19,528 bases of DNA from Pelagibacterales bacterium MED-G43 (GTDB taxonomy: Bacteria; Pseudomonadota; Alphaproteobacteria; Pelagibacterales; Pelagibacteraceae). The notes under the pieces were generated by a model, which worked only from the letters and a program-made list of their open reading frames with translations, was not told the DNA's origin and searched no databases. The stretch's first letter is position 1, and the number at the start of each line of letters is the position of its first letter. Location of the stretch: positions 1 through 19,528 of the forward strand of contig NTJK01000006.1 in assembly GCA_002457475.1 (NCBI GenBank), written 5' to 3'. Shown here piece by piece: positions 1 to 8,597 of this stretch. Both the position numbers and the translations under genes were made by a program.

Positions 1-830
1 GATGGGCAATAACGTGGTCCTACACCTTTGATGTTTCCCGAATACATTGCGCTTCGAGAAATATTATCACTAATAATTTTGTGGACTTCGTTATTAGTAT
101 AAGTCATACCGCATTTGATTTGTTTGTTATCAATTTTGTTTGTAAGGAAAGAAAAGTAGTAATGATCATCATCTGCTGGCTGCATTTCTAAATCATCGTA
201 GTTAATTGTACTACCGTCTAGTCTAGGTGGAGTTCCTGTTTTCAATCTTCCTATTTGCATTTTAAATTTTGCTAATTGCTCACTTAACCCTGTAGATGGC
301 TTTTCATCATACCTACCCGCTGGTATTTGAGTTTCACCTATATGTATTAACCCATTAAGAAATGTACCGGTAGTTAAGATTAGTTGTTTTGTTCTTATCT
401 CTTTTCCACTTTGACAAACAAAACCGATTACTTTATCGCCTTCAAACAGAAATTTGATGATAGGATCTGCTATGACCTCTAAATTTTTGTAATTTAGTAA
501 AATCTTTTGCATATGCTGTTTGTAAAGAGCTCTATCTGACTGAGTACGTGGCCCCTGCACTGCTGGACCCCTACTTCTGTTTAGTAATCTAAATTGAATA
601 CCTGATTTATCAGCTACAACACCCATTACACCATCTAAAGCATCTATTTCTCTTACTAGATGCCCTTTTCCAAGTCCTCCGATAGCAGGATTGCACGACA
701 TCTCACCAATTGTTTCTATTTTATGTGTAAAAAGGGCAGTATTTACGCCCATTCTAGCGGATGCTGCTGCTGCCTCACATCCAGCATGCCCACCACCTAT
801 TACTGCAACATCATAGCTTTGTTTAATCAT
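1..830 (-). CDS. mnmG: MnmG (GidA), tRNA uridine-5-carboxymethylaminomethyl modification enzyme, C-terminus cut by window edge
   Basis: FAD-dependent partner of MnmE; together they install the (carboxymethyl)aminomethyl group on U34 of tRNAs reading split codon boxes. I translated the reverse strand from the ATG at 830-828; 276 codons are open to the left edge, so the C-terminal half, including the MnmE/tRNA-binding helical domain, is missing. Visible: the Rossmann FAD motif [11 protein letters not shown] (residues 11-21), the family signature [22 protein letters not shown] (46-67, split here as [11 protein letters not shown] then [11 protein letters not shown]), and [17 protein letters not shown]. 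It lies 42 bp downstream of mnmE on the same strand, so the pair probably forms one transcript, fitting the obligate MnmE-MnmG complex. No frameshift is seen. The family assignment is firm; only the absent C-terminus is unknown. Confidence 0.97.
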   Translation of the reverse strand, partial: MIKQSYDVAVIGGGHAGCEAAAASARMGVNTALFTHKIETIGEMSCNPAIGGLGKGHLVREIDALDGVMGVVADKSGIQFRLLNRSRGPAVQGPRTQSDRALYKQHMQKILLNYKNLEVIADPIIKFLFEGDKVIGFVCQSGKEIRTKQLILTTGTFLNGLIHIGETQIPAGRYDEKPSTGLSEQLAKFKMQIGRLKTGTPPRLDGSTINYDDLEMQPADDDHYYFSFLTNKIDNKQIKCGMTYTNNEVHKIISDNISRSAMYSGNIKGVGPRYCP

Positions 831-872
831 AAGATGAATGTAACGCCGTATATTAGGAATACAAGAGGTATT

Positions 873-2201
873 TTATTTACCAATACAAAAGTCTTTAAAT
901 ATTGATCCAAGGATTTCTTCGACGTCAACCTTACCGACAATATTTCCAAGATGTCGTGTAGCCATTCTTAAGTCTTCGGCAGCTAATTCAAGGTCTTTAT
1001 TTTGATCTTTTTTAAGAAAGTTATCTATTTCTTTTAAACATTGATTAAGTTTAATTCTATGTCTTTCTCTTGTGATTAAAGCAGTATTATTGGATGTTAA
1101 TTTTTTACTTAATTTTTCTTTTATTTTTTTTATCAAAATATCAATATTTTTATTTTCTTTAACTGACGCCAGCACCGTATCTGCATCAAATTTTTGATTT
1201 TGCTTATTTTGTACGTCTGATTTATTAAGTAAAACTATCGTGTCTTTATTGATCATTTTTTTAATTTCATTGTTTATGCTTTTTGAAGAATTATCTATAA
1301 CAACAATATTTAAATCAGCTTCTTTTGATTTTCCTAAAGCTAAAGATATACCTTTTTTTTCAATCTCGTTTTTAGCATCTCTTATACCTGCAGTATCAGC
1401 TAGGATCACAGGGTAACCATCTATATTCAAATATGTCTCAATTACATCTCTTGTAGTTCCAGCTTCATCTGAAACAATAGCTACATCTCTTTTCGCTATT
1501 AAATTTAAAAGGGAAGATTTGCCTGCATTTACTTCACCTGTTATAGAAACTCTAAAACCATCTCTTATTTTTTCTCCTATTTTATTGTCCTCTATTATCT
1601 TATGAATATCTTTATGAATTTCTTTAATAGAGTTTTGAACTTCTTTTAAAACTTTTTCTGGTAAATCATCCTCAGCAAAATCTATCTTAGCTTCGATATA
1701 AGATAAGGATTTTATTAATTTTTCTCTTAATTCATTATAATAATTTGAAGCATTACCTTGAACTAATTTAACAGCTTGATCTCTTTGAAGCTCTGTTTCA
1801 GCATGGATTAAATCACCTATACTTTCAGCTTTTAAAAGATCAATTTTATCATTTTGAAAAGCTATCTTCGTAAATTCACCTGGTTCAGCTAATCTACAAT
1901 TTTCTTGCTCTGATAGTGCCTTTAATAATGCGTTGATAACAGCGTTACTTCCATGAACTTGAAACTCAGCTAAATCATCACCGGTATAGCTATTAGGCCC
2001 GGGAAACCACAATAATAGAGCCTCTGGATCTATTATTTGATCGTTTTTTGGATCATAAAATTTACAATAATTTACTTCATTTGAATTAATTTCTTTTAGT
2101 TTAGTTAAGTTTTTACAAACTTTAAGAGTGTCTTTACCTGAGACTCTAACTATAGCTATTCCTGACGGACCTCTGCCTGATGAAAGAGCGTAAATGTTCA
2201 T
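873..2201 (-). CDS. mnmE: MnmE (TrmE), tRNA modification GTPase
   Basis: K+-activated GTPase that works with MnmG on U34 of tRNA. The 442-residue product is close to the usual ~450. Domain order is canonical: an N-terminal tetrahydrofolate-binding domain (SSGRGPSGIAIVRVSG near residues 7-22; PGPNSYTGDD 67-76), a helical domain, and an inserted G domain with G1 GEVNAGKSS (222-230), G2 GTTRD (248-252), G3 DTAG (269-272) and G4 NKSD (326-329). The C-terminus ends in CIGK (439-442), the conserved CxGK motif whose Cys is needed for modification. The ATG start lies 4 nt after the stop of the upstream monooxygenase gene, so translation is probably coupled; mnmG follows. Nothing is missing from the catalytic set. 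Confidence 0.98.
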   Translation of the reverse strand: MNIYALSSGRGPSGIAIVRVSGKDTLKVCKNLTKLKEINSNEVNYCKFYDPKNDQIIDPEALLLWFPGPNSYTGDDLAEFQVHGSNAVINALLKALSEQENCRLAEPGEFTKIAFQNDKIDLLKAESIGDLIHAETELQRDQAVKLVQGNASNYYNELREKLIKSLSYIEAKIDFAEDDLPEKVLKEVQNSIKEIHKDIHKIIEDNKIGEKIRDGFRVSITGEVNAGKSSLLNLIAKRDVAIVSDEAGTTRDVIETYLNIDGYPVILADTAGIRDAKNEIEKKGISLALGKSKEADLNIVVIDNSSKSINNEIKKMINKDTIVLLNKSDVQNKQNQKFDADTVLASVKENKNIDILIKKIKEKLSKKLTSNNTALITRERHRIKLNQCLKEIDNFLKKDQNKDLELAAEDLRMATRHLGNIVGKVDVEEILGSIFKDFCIGK

Positions 2202-2205
2202 TGAA

Positions 2206-3303
2206 TTAAATTGATAAACCTTGATTAGAAATAAATTTACTTATTTTTTTAAGAGTATTATTTTTTGAGATATTTTTCAAAATTGTTTCTTTAAATGGAT
2301 CTAATAATTTATTTTGTTTAAAGAAATTATGAGTTAGATCAATTCCTATACCGGTAATAATATTCTCAGATTTCCTATTATTAGTAAATTCTTCAAGAGC
2401 AGTGGTACTTTTTAAAAGCATGCCTAATTCTGTATAATATTTAAAAATCTTTTGTAATTTATTAATATCTCTTAATACAAGATTGAAGCCTTGACCAGCT
2501 ACAGGATGAACTGTGTGCAGTCCTTCACCTAAGATAAGAATATCATTTTTATAATAGGTTCGTTTTAAATTGAGCATCAATGGATATGATTGCTGATTAG
2601 ATATCTGTATTTTTTTTGTTTTTAAAACTTCACAAATTTTTGTTTTAACGACTGAATTAATATCTTTTTTTAAAAACTTTTTATCTACACTCCAAACAAA
2701 AGAAAAATTATTTTTTGAAAAGGGGAGTACAGCTAAGGGTCCTTCTTTTAAAAAATATTGGGCAGTATTCAAATCTTTTAATTTATGTTTAACGTATCCT
2801 ATGATAGCGATTTCTTTGTAATCTTTATTTAACGATCTTTTATCAACTACACTTTGATAGATTTTTGAAGCTCTGCCTAGGCATAATATTTTTATATCAT
2901 AACTATCTAGGCATTTTAATTCATTTATATTTTTGTGAAGAGTTTTGATTTTATTCTTTTTAATTTCTTTAATTAAAATTTCTTTGATTTTGTCATTCTC
3001 AAAAACATACATAAGATTTTTGTTATCTTCATTAAAGTTTAAGAAATTCATGTTCTGATCTTTTGTCTCGTAAAAAAGATCGATCTTTTTAGAAGGCCAA
3101 AATAATTTCTTTTCAAGATTGTGTATGACTTTATTAAAAAACTCATAGTTAGAGGCAGAAATAGCTGTTGTTCTTTTGTCTTTAGAAGGGTTATTTTTTC
3201 TCGATATTAAGTGAACTTCTAAGCCTTCTAATTTATTCAATGATAAAGCAGCCATTAAACCCGAAAGACCGTCTCCAACTACACAAATTCTTTGTTTTTT
3301 CAT
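2206..3303 (-). CDS. UbiH/UbiF/VisC-family FAD-dependent monooxygenase, probable ubiquinone-ring hydroxylase
   Basis: Predicted flavoprotein hydroxylase of the ubiquinone pathway. It shows an N-terminal Rossmann motif, VVGDGLSGLMAA (residues 8-19), a family-type RTTAIS segment, and near the C-terminus LILGEGLHTVHPVAGQGFN (about 256-274), the second FAD-binding signature (usually GDAAHxxxPxxGQG). The normally conserved Asp of GD is Glu here. I start at the ATG at 3303, giving 365 residues: the frame is open 29 codons further upstream to 3390, but that extension has no family homology I recognise, puts the FAD fold far from the N-terminus, and overlaps the divergent ftsK start. Which ring position is hydroxylated (UbiH, UbiF, UbiI, UbiL or UbiM type) cannot be told from sequence alone. 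It heads the unit with mnmE and mnmG. Confidence 0.85.
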   Translation of the reverse strand: MKKQRICVVGDGLSGLMAALSLNKLEGLEVHLISRKNNPSKDKRTTAISASNYEFFNKVIHNLEKKLFWPSKKIDLFYETKDQNMNFLNFNEDNKNLMYVFENDKIKEILIKEIKKNKIKTLHKNINELKCLDSYDIKILCLGRASKIYQSVVDKRSLNKDYKEIAIIGYVKHKLKDLNTAQYFLKEGPLAVLPFSKNNFSFVWSVDKKFLKKDINSVVKTKICEVLKTKKIQISNQQSYPLMLNLKRTYYKNDILILGEGLHTVHPVAGQGFNLVLRDINKLQKIFKYYTELGMLLKSTTALEEFTNNRKSENIITGIGIDLTHNFFKQNKLLDPFKETILKNISKNNTLKKISKFISNQGLSI

Positions 3304-3359
3304 ATTAAAATTTTTCTCACTTTCATAAAAATGGTAAAAAGTACGTAAAACGATTCGAT
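3304..3359. promoter_or_regulatory. Divergent promoter gap between the UbiH-like gene and ftsK
   Basis: These 56 bp separate two genes transcribed away from each other, so promoters for both units must lie here or reach into the gene starts. The sequence is AT-rich with A-runs. I see no convincing -35/-10 pair and no Shine-Dalgarno before the ftsK ATG. The call rests on gene arrangement rather than on a recognised motif. Confidence 0.4.
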
Positions 3360-5456
3360 ATGAATACAAACTTTTTAAATAGTGTAACAAATTTTTTAAA
3401 AAAACGAACCTTTGAATTTATAGGATTAATCTTAATTTCGACGAGTATTGGTCTAGCAATAGCTTTTACGACGTATTCACCAGAAGATCCTTCATTAGTC
3501 TATGGTGATAGAGAATTTGAGATCAAAAATTTCTTTGGGATCTATGGAAGTAGCATAGCTGATTTTCTATTACAGAGTTTTGGTCTCGTTTCATTTTTAA
3601 TTTTGGCTAATTTTTTATTTTGGGGAATTAATTTAATAATTAAGAAAGAAATCAAAAGAATAATTTTAAAATTATTTCTAGTAGTTTCATATTTAGTCTT
3701 AGGTACTATTTTTATTTATATTACTTTTAACAATTCGTTCTGGCTTATCGATAATGGCAACTCGGGTTTTGTTGGAAAGATTGGTTATGAATTTTTAAGC
3801 AAATGGTTTCCATATATTGATAATACATATTCTGCTTACAGTTTGTTAATACTAACTCTGATCTTTTTTATTTTTTCTGCTGATTTAAATATAAAGTTAA
3901 TTATTACTGGGACTTTTTCAATAATTGCTTCATTGTTCAGGAGAAAAGAAAATTCTATTCCTGATGTGAATTTAGAAGCAGATCCTATAGAAGAGAAAAG
4001 TGAAATCATTGAAAGACCGCAACAATCATTTTCATTTAGTGGCTTATCTAAATCAGAAAAACCAACAACTAGTTTAAGATCAAAATATAAACTGCCAGCG
4101 ATAGATTATTTAGACAAAAGTTCCACAAAACTTAGTGCATCAGAATTAAATAAAAATCGTCCTGATGGTGAGTTTATGGAAAAAATTCTTTTAGATTTTG
4201 GTATCGATGGAAAAATTAAAGCTATTAATAATGGTCCTGTTGTTAGTTTATATGAGTTTGAACCAGCGCCAGGTGTAAAAGTTTCCAAGATAATAAATTT
4301 ATCCGAGGACTTGGCACGTAACACTAGTTCAACATCTGCAAGGGTTTCAGTAATACCTGGTAAAAATACAGTAGGTATCGAGATACCAAACGAGACAAGG
4401 GAAAGCGTATCACTCCGAGAAATCATCTCTTACGAAAAGTTTCAAAAGAAAGATGTCAAATTACCTATAGCACTAGGCAAAAGCATATCTGGCATGCCGA
4501 TAGTTGGAGATCTTACTTCAATGCCTCACTTATTAATTGCTGGAACTACAGGTTCAGGTAAGTCAGTTTGTATTAATACTATTATTGTTTCATTACTTTA
4601 CAAATTAAATCCTGATCTTTGTAAATTTATTTTAATCGATCCTAAGATGTTAGAGCTATCCACTTACGAGGGCATTCCTCATTTATTAACTCCAGTAATC
4701 ACCGATGCAAAGAAAGCAACATCTGCTCTGGCTTGGACTGTGAAAGAAATGAATAGCAGATACAAACTTATGAGCAAAGTTGGAGTGAGAAACATCGATG
4801 GTTACAATGCTAAACATAAATTAAAGATGCCTTACATCGTTGTAGTAGTTGATGAAATGTCAGACTTAATGCTTGTTGCTGGCAAAGAGATAGAAAACTA
4901 CATTCAAAAATTATCTCAAATGGCAAGAGCAGCAGGGATTCACATTATTATGGCAACGCAAAGACCAAGTGTTGATGTTATTACAGGTACAATCAAAGCA
5001 AACTTTCCAACAAGAGTTTCTTTTCAAGTAAGTTCTAAAATAGATAGTAGAACAATATTAGGAGAGCAGGGTGCAGAACAATTGTTGGGTAAAGGTGATA
5101 TGTTGTTCATGTCTTCAGCAAACAGAATTGTTAGAATTCACGGTCCGTTTGTTTCAGAAAATGAGATAGAAAAAATTGTTAACTCCATTAGAGCACAAGG
5201 CGAGCCCGATTATATGGATGAAATAACTGCACATACAAGTAATGAAACTTCTTCCGCTGCAGAAGGAGACGGCGATGAAGACGAACTGTATTCGCAAGCG
5301 GTTGATATTATTAAATCAGAGGGAAAAGCTTCAACAAGTTTCTTACAAAGAAAATTACAAATTGGCTATAATAGAGCAGCTAGAATTATTGATATGATGG
5401 AAGAAAAAGGTATTGTCAGTAAAGCAAATCATGTTGGTAAACGTGAAGTTCTATAA
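3360..5456 (+). CDS. ftsK: FtsK, DNA translocase of the division septum
   Basis: Hexameric ATP-driven DNA pump that clears chromosome termini through the septum and activates XerCD at dif. The 698-residue product has an N-terminal membrane domain with about four hydrophobic segments (near residues 19-38, 68-95, 101-122 and 158-173), a short linker (~195-265), and the motor: Walker A GTTGSGKS (395-402), Walker B VVVVDEMSD (494-502) and TQRPSVDVITG (533-543). The C-terminal winged-helix gamma domain (~640-698; QRKLQIGYNRAARIIDMME) that reads KOPS polarity sequences is present. The linker is short compared with the long E. coli one, typical of many alphaproteobacteria. The ATG start is preceded by no clear ribosome site. 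lolA overlaps its 3' end. Confidence 0.97.
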   Translation: MNTNFLNSVTNFLKKRTFEFIGLILISTSIGLAIAFTTYSPEDPSLVYGDREFEIKNFFGIYGSSIADFLLQSFGLVSFLILANFLFWGINLIIKKEIKRIILKLFLVVSYLVLGTIFIYITFNNSFWLIDNGNSGFVGKIGYEFLSKWFPYIDNTYSAYSLLILTLIFFIFSADLNIKLIITGTFSIIASLFRRKENSIPDVNLEADPIEEKSEIIERPQQSFSFSGLSKSEKPTTSLRSKYKLPAIDYLDKSSTKLSASELNKNRPDGEFMEKILLDFGIDGKIKAINNGPVVSLYEFEPAPGVKVSKIINLSEDLARNTSSTSARVSVIPGKNTVGIEIPNETRESVSLREIISYEKFQKKDVKLPIALGKSISGMPIVGDLTSMPHLLIAGTTGSGKSVCINTIIVSLLYKLNPDLCKFILIDPKMLELSTYEGIPHLLTPVITDAKKATSALAWTVKEMNSRYKLMSKVGVRNIDGYNAKHKLKMPYIVVVVDEMSDLMLVAGKEIENYIQKLSQMARAAGIHIIMATQRPSVDVITGTIKANFPTRVSFQVSSKIDSRTILGEQGAEQLLGKGDMLFMSSANRIVRIHGPFVSENEIEKIVNSIRAQGEPDYMDEITAHTSNETSSAAEGDGDEDELYSQAVDIIKSEGKASTSFLQRKLQIGYNRAARIIDMMEEKGIVSKANHVGKREVL

Positions 5457-5991
5457 AGTTTTCACAATATTTATTTTATTATCAGTAAATCTTTCTGCTG
5501 ATGAAAAAGATCAAATAGTCACTCAATTAAATAATTTAAATTCTTTAGAATTTACTTTTGATCAAATCATTAATGACAAAACTGAAAAGGGAAGTTGTCT
5601 TTTAGAATTTCCTGGAAAATTAAAATGTGATTATTTTGATGATAAAAAAAAAGAATTAATAATAAATAAAAAAAGATTAGCAATTACACAAAAGAGGTAT
5701 AACAAAACTTACTATTATCCCATTTCAAAATCTCCATTTTTAAATATTTTATATAAAGATAAACTCTTAGAAATTGTAAAATCTGGAAAGTTAGATTTAT
5801 CTGATCGAATTATAAAGTTAGTTTATTTAGAAGAGAACGAGATAACAGTTTTCTTCGACAAGAAAACATTAGATTTAAAAGGTTGGCAAATAATTGACCA
5901 GTACAACAACAATATAAATTTCTCTTTGAACATTGTTGCTAAAAATGATGTCTTTAAAAAAGGAACTTTTAAAATTCCTGAGATGAATTAA
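5431..5991 (+). CDS. lolA: LolA-like periplasmic outer-membrane lipoprotein carrier
   Basis: Predicted periplasmic chaperone carrying lipoproteins from the LolCDE exporter to the outer membrane. From the ATG at 5431 the product is 186 residues with a Sec signal peptide: basic NVKFYK, hydrophobic VFTIFILLSV, and likely cleavage after NLSA (residue 23); there is no lipobox Cys. The mature part matches the LolA pattern: FTFDQ, then a rPgk-like FPGKLKCDYFD, KKELIINKKRLAI, and YYPISKSPFLNIL. A GTG at 5443 would give a shorter, equally good signal peptide, and a TTG at 5413 is also in frame. No Shine-Dalgarno settles the choice. It overlaps the ftsK 3' end by 26 nt (14 nt with the GTG), a common alphaproteobacterial pairing. 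Its stop shares bases with the stop of the convergent acetyltransferase gene. Confidence 0.85.
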   Translation: MLVNVKFYKVFTIFILLSVNLSADEKDQIVTQLNNLNSLEFTFDQIINDKTEKGSCLLEFPGKLKCDYFDDKKKELIINKKRLAITQKRYNKTYYYPISKSPFLNILYKDKLLEIVKSGKLDLSDRIIKLVYLEENEITVFFDKKTLDLKGWQIIDQYNNNINFSLNIVAKNDVFKKGTFKIPEMN

Positions 5992-6494
5992 GCTACGAAA
6001 TCGATTTCTTCTTCTTTAAAAATTTCAAAACCCTTTGACTTATAATTTTGTAATGCATGTTTATGATCTAAACTACACGTATGCACCCACATTCTTTCAG
6101 GGTTTTTTCTAGATGCGCTAGCAATTGCATGATTAACAAGAGTTGACCCTAGTTTTAAACCTCTAAATTCTTTTAATACTCCCATATTTATTAACTCTAC
6201 TTCATTAGAACCTGGATGAAATTCTTGTTCATAATAACCAACGAGATCTGCACCTTTTTTTAAAACATGTGTTTCTAAATTTTTATTTGTTACATACTTG
6301 ATCCATTCTTTGTCGGACCAAAGAAGTCTATCTCTCCAATAATGATCAAGACCTATTTGTTTGTAAAAAAATTTGTTTAATTGAAAATCATTTTTATCAT
6401 CTAAAATAATTTTATAATTCTCTGGTAGATTTAAATCGATTGTATTTGAAAAATCTTTAATCTCTAAAAAATATCTTTTAACTCTTGAAACCAT
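5988..6494 (-). CDS. GNAT-family N-acetyltransferase, substrate unknown
   Basis: 168 residues. The C-terminal half carries a GNAT fold: a beta strand with VELINMGVLKEFRG, the acetyl-CoA pyrophosphate-binding loop RGLKLGSTL (111-119) in the position of the Q/RxxGxG/A motif, and a closing HALQNYKSKGFEIF (146-159) typical of motif B. The first ~85 residues, with HYWRDRLLWSDKEW, are conserved-looking but I do not recognise them as a separate domain. It is the last gene of the histidine unit; its ATG overlaps the stop of the HIT gene by 1 nt, so the two are probably translationally coupled. Neighbourhood gives no substrate: histidine synthesis needs no acetyltransferase. A small-molecule or protein acetylase are both possible. 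Confidence 0.8.
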   Translation of the reverse strand: MVSRVKRYFLEIKDFSNTIDLNLPENYKIILDDKNDFQLNKFFYKQIGLDHYWRDRLLWSDKEWIKYVTNKNLETHVLKKGADLVGYYEQEFHPGSNEVELINMGVLKEFRGLKLGSTLVNHAIASASRKNPERMWVHTCSLDHKHALQNYKSKGFEIFKEEEIDFVA

Positions 6495-6850
6495 TAACTA
6501 ACCATCTTTCCTATCTTTTCACCTGCAAAAATATGAAAATGTAGATGAGGAACTTCTTGTCCTCCATCGCTACCAATATTTGTAAGAGCTCTGTAACCTT
6601 TATCTTTTGAGCCCATTAAGTTTGCTACGTGTGTAACCGCTTTATTTAATTCAACAATCTCTTTATCTGATGCTTTATTATTAAAATCATCTAGATCAAC
6701 ATATTCACCTTTTGGGATTACTAATACATGCACCTTCTTTTGAGGATTTATGTCATGAAAAGCTAAAACATGATCACTTTCAAAAACTTTCTTACAAGGA
6801 ATTTCTCCTCTAAGAATTTTGGCGAAAATATTATTTTTATCGTAGCTCAT
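6494..6850 (-). CDS. HIT-family (HINT/PKCI-like) nucleotide phosphoramidase or hydrolase
   Basis: 118 residues, the usual size of bacterial HINT proteins, with the histidine-triad HLHFHIFAG (residues 102-110; HxHxH plus hydrophobics), preceded by TNIGSDGGQEVP, as in the HinT subgroup that hydrolyses AMP-lysine-type phosphoramidates. The N-terminal DNNIFAKI-like start (NNIFAKILRGEIPCKKVFE) and FHDINPQ with VIPK are also classic. The ATG at 6850 overlaps the hisE stop by 4 nt (ATGA). A HIT gene directly after hisE is seen in other alphaproteobacteria as I recall. A role removing adenylylated by-products near the histidine/AICAR branch would be speculation; the exact substrate is unknown. Confidence 0.93.
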   Translation of the reverse strand: MSYDKNNIFAKILRGEIPCKKVFESDHVLAFHDINPQKKVHVLVIPKGEYVDLDDFNNKASDKEIVELNKAVTHVANLMGSKDKGYRALTNIGSDGGQEVPHLHFHIFAGEKIGKMVS

Positions 6851-7119
6851 TTTTGTCTTTTTTTAAGTTCACTCATTATATCTTCTATTTTAATATCATT
6901 TGCTTCAAGATAAACCATCAAATGATAAAGCACGTCTGCTGCTTCGTGTATTTTATTAGAATCTTGTTCAACAGCTTCAATTAGTTCGCCTATTTCCTCT
7001 TTAACTTTTGCAACGCTTAAGCTTTTATCGTTGAGAAGTTTATTCGTATAAGATTTATCCGGAAAAGAACTTTTTCTTTCTCTAATGATCTTTATTAACT
7101 GTTCTAGATTTTCAAACAT
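6847..7119 (-). CDS. hisE: HisE, phosphoribosyl-ATP pyrophosphohydrolase
   Basis: Second step of histidine synthesis: phosphoribosyl-ATP to phosphoribosyl-AMP plus PPi. This is a stand-alone 90-residue MazG-like all-helical protein, with the metal-binding patterns EEIGELIEA (residues 41-49) and EAADVLYHLMV (59-69). The cyclohydrolase HisI, fused to HisE in many bacteria, is not present here and must be encoded elsewhere. It sits 1 nt after hisF on the same strand and overlaps the HIT gene start by 4 nt, so it is certainly in the same operon. Confidence 0.96.
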   Translation of the reverse strand: MFENLEQLIKIIRERKSSFPDKSYTNKLLNDKSLSVAKVKEEIGELIEAVEQDSNKIHEAADVLYHLMVYLEANDIKIEDIMSELKKRQK

Positions 7120-7120
7120 T

Positions 7121-7879
7121 TTATAATCTTACCGAAACATTTTTGGAATTCAAATATTCTTTGGCATCTTTAACTTTGTATTCACCATAGTGGAAAATAG
7201 AGGCAGCAAGAACAGCGCTCGCACCACCTTTAACTATACCATCATACAGATGGTCTAAAGTGCCTACACCTCCAGAAGCAATAACAGGAATATTAGTACT
7301 GTCTGTAATTACTTTTAATAGTTCAATATCATAACCAGACTTTGTTCCGTCTCTATCCATGGAAGTTAATAAAATTTCACCAGCTCCATTAGTTTCTACC
7401 TGTTTAGCAAATTCTATAGCATCAATACCTGTTTTATTTCTTCCGCCGTGAGTAAAGACTTCCCATTTATTATCTGAAACTTTTTTAGCATCTATGGCTA
7501 CAACAATACATTGAGAGCCAAATTTTTTAGACGCCTCTTTTACAAAATTAACTTCTTTAACTGCTGCTGTATTTATTGAAACTTTATCTGCGCCAGCTAA
7601 TAATAAATCAGTTATATTTTGAATAGTTCTAACACCACCACCGACAGTCAAAGGAACAAAACATTCTTTTGCAGTTTTTCTTACAATATCAATAATTGTT
7701 TCTCTGTTTTCATTAGATGCAGTAATATCTAAAAAACAAATCTCATCAGCTCCACCATCACTGTAAATCTTAGCTTGTTCAACTGGATCTCCAGCATCTT
7801 TTAATTCAACAAAGTTAATACCTTTAACTACTCTTCCATTCTTAACATCAAGACAAGGTATAATTCTATTTTTAAGCAC
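7121..7879 (-). CDS. hisF: HisF, imidazole glycerol phosphate synthase cyclase subunit
   Basis: TIM-barrel subunit that uses ammonia from HisH to convert PRFAR into imidazole glycerol phosphate and AICAR. Product 252 residues, normal length. The catalytic pair is in place: Asp11 in [10 protein letters not shown] and Asp130 in VVAIDAKK. Phosphate-binding loops GGGVRT (80-85) and ASGGVG (201-206) are present. The start codon is GTG (7879-7877), and here the choice is well supported: a strong AAGGAG lies at 7889-7884, 4 nt upstream, inside the end of hisA. The gene overlaps hisA by 8 nt. One of the few clear Shine-Dalgarno sites in the window. Confidence 0.98.
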   Translation of the reverse strand: MLKNRIIPCLDVKNGRVVKGINFVELKDAGDPVEQAKIYSDGGADEICFLDITASNENRETIIDIVRKTAKECFVPLTVGGGVRTIQNITDLLLAGADKVSINTAAVKEVNFVKEASKKFGSQCIVVAIDAKKVSDNKWEVFTHGGRNKTGIDAIEFAKQVETNGAGEILLTSMDRDGTKSGYDIELLKVITDSTNIPVIASGGVGTLDHLYDGIVKGGASAVLAASIFHYGEYKVKDAKEYLNSKNVSVRL

Positions 7880-8597
7880 TGATCTCCTTCGCTAACTCAT
7901 CTAGTTTAATATCACCATCATAGAGGGCTTTGCCGACAATGATGCCTTCAATTTTATTATTTTTTAACTCTTTAGCTTTCTTAATATCGTTTATTGAAGA
8001 AACGCCTCCTGAAATCACAACAGGACAATTTGAAAGATCTGCAATTTGTACTGTCTCATCAAAGTTAGGGCCAGTTTTCATTCCATCTCTATTTATATCT
8101 GTGTAAATAATTCTGCTCACTCCATAGTTGTTGACTTCTTTAAGAAAGTCTAAAGTTCCGATATTTAGATTTTCTTTCCAACCGGAGACGGAAAGATTTC
8201 CATCCTTCGCATCTAATCCTAGAGCGATTTGATTTTTAAACTTTTCGCAAGCTTCTTTTAGAAATTCTTTATTTTTAATAGCGCCACTTCCTAAAATTAC
8301 TTTCTCAACACCTGCATTAATATATTCTTTAATGCTATCGATAGATCTAACGCCGCCACCTATTTCGATCTTCAAATCATACTTGCTTACTATTTCTTTA
8401 ATAATATCTAAATTAACTGTCTTACCTGTTAGGGCTCCATCTAAATCAACAATGTGTAAATTTTTAAAACCATTATCTTTGTATTTGCCTGCCTGTTCTA
8501 TGGGAGAAGTTTCATATTCAGTTTTACAATCAAAGTCTCCTTTGATTAATCTCACGCACTTTTTGTCTTTAATATCTATAGCGGGGAATATTTTCAT
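7872..8597 (-). CDS. hisA: HisA, ProFAR isomerase
   Basis: Isomerises ProFAR to PRFAR, the substrate of HisFH. TIM barrel of 241 residues with the two catalytic aspartates, Asp8 in [14 protein letters not shown] and Asp129 in LGLDAKDG. Two phosphate-binding glycine loops follow the usual half-barrel duplication (IGGGVRS near 79-85 and ISGGVSS near 195-201). The sequence is HisA rather than the dual-function PriA of actinobacteria. The ATG overlaps the hisH stop by 1 nt, and the 3' end overlaps hisF by 8 nt, placing it firmly in the operon. Confidence 0.98.
   Translation of the reverse strand: MKIFPAIDIKDKKCVRLIKGDFDCKTEYETSPIEQAGKYKDNGFKNLHIVDLDGALTGKTVNLDIIKEIVSKYDLKIEIGGGVRSIDSIKEYINAGVEKVILGSGAIKNKEFLKEACEKFKNQIALGLDAKDGNLSVSGWKENLNIGTLDFLKEVNNYGVSRIIYTDINRDGMKTGPNFDETVQIADLSNCPVVISGGVSSINDIKKAKELKNNKIEGIIVGKALYDGDIKLDELAKEISA
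7884..7889 (-). promoter_or_regulatory. Shine-Dalgarno AAGGAG of hisF
   Basis: On the reverse strand AAGGAG stands 4 nt before the GTG start of hisF, inside the hisA coding end. It decides the non-ATG start and probably keeps HisF made in balance with HisA and HisH. It stands out because most starts in this window have no such site. Confidence 0.75.

Noticed and set aside
3304..3390. Longer N-terminus for the UbiH-like protein, from an upstream start at 3390
   Set aside because: It adds 29 residues without family similarity before the FAD fold, and would overlap the divergent ftsK start and erase the promoter gap.
4106..4426. Minus-strand open frame of 106 codons inside ftsK
   Set aside because: It is opposite the conserved ftsK motor region; no motif and no ribosome site, so a shadow frame.
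5456..6000. Rho-independent terminators after ftsK/lolA and at the other convergent ends
   Set aside because: No stem-loop with a T-run fits; stop codons overlap, and T-rich stretches there lack G/C stems.
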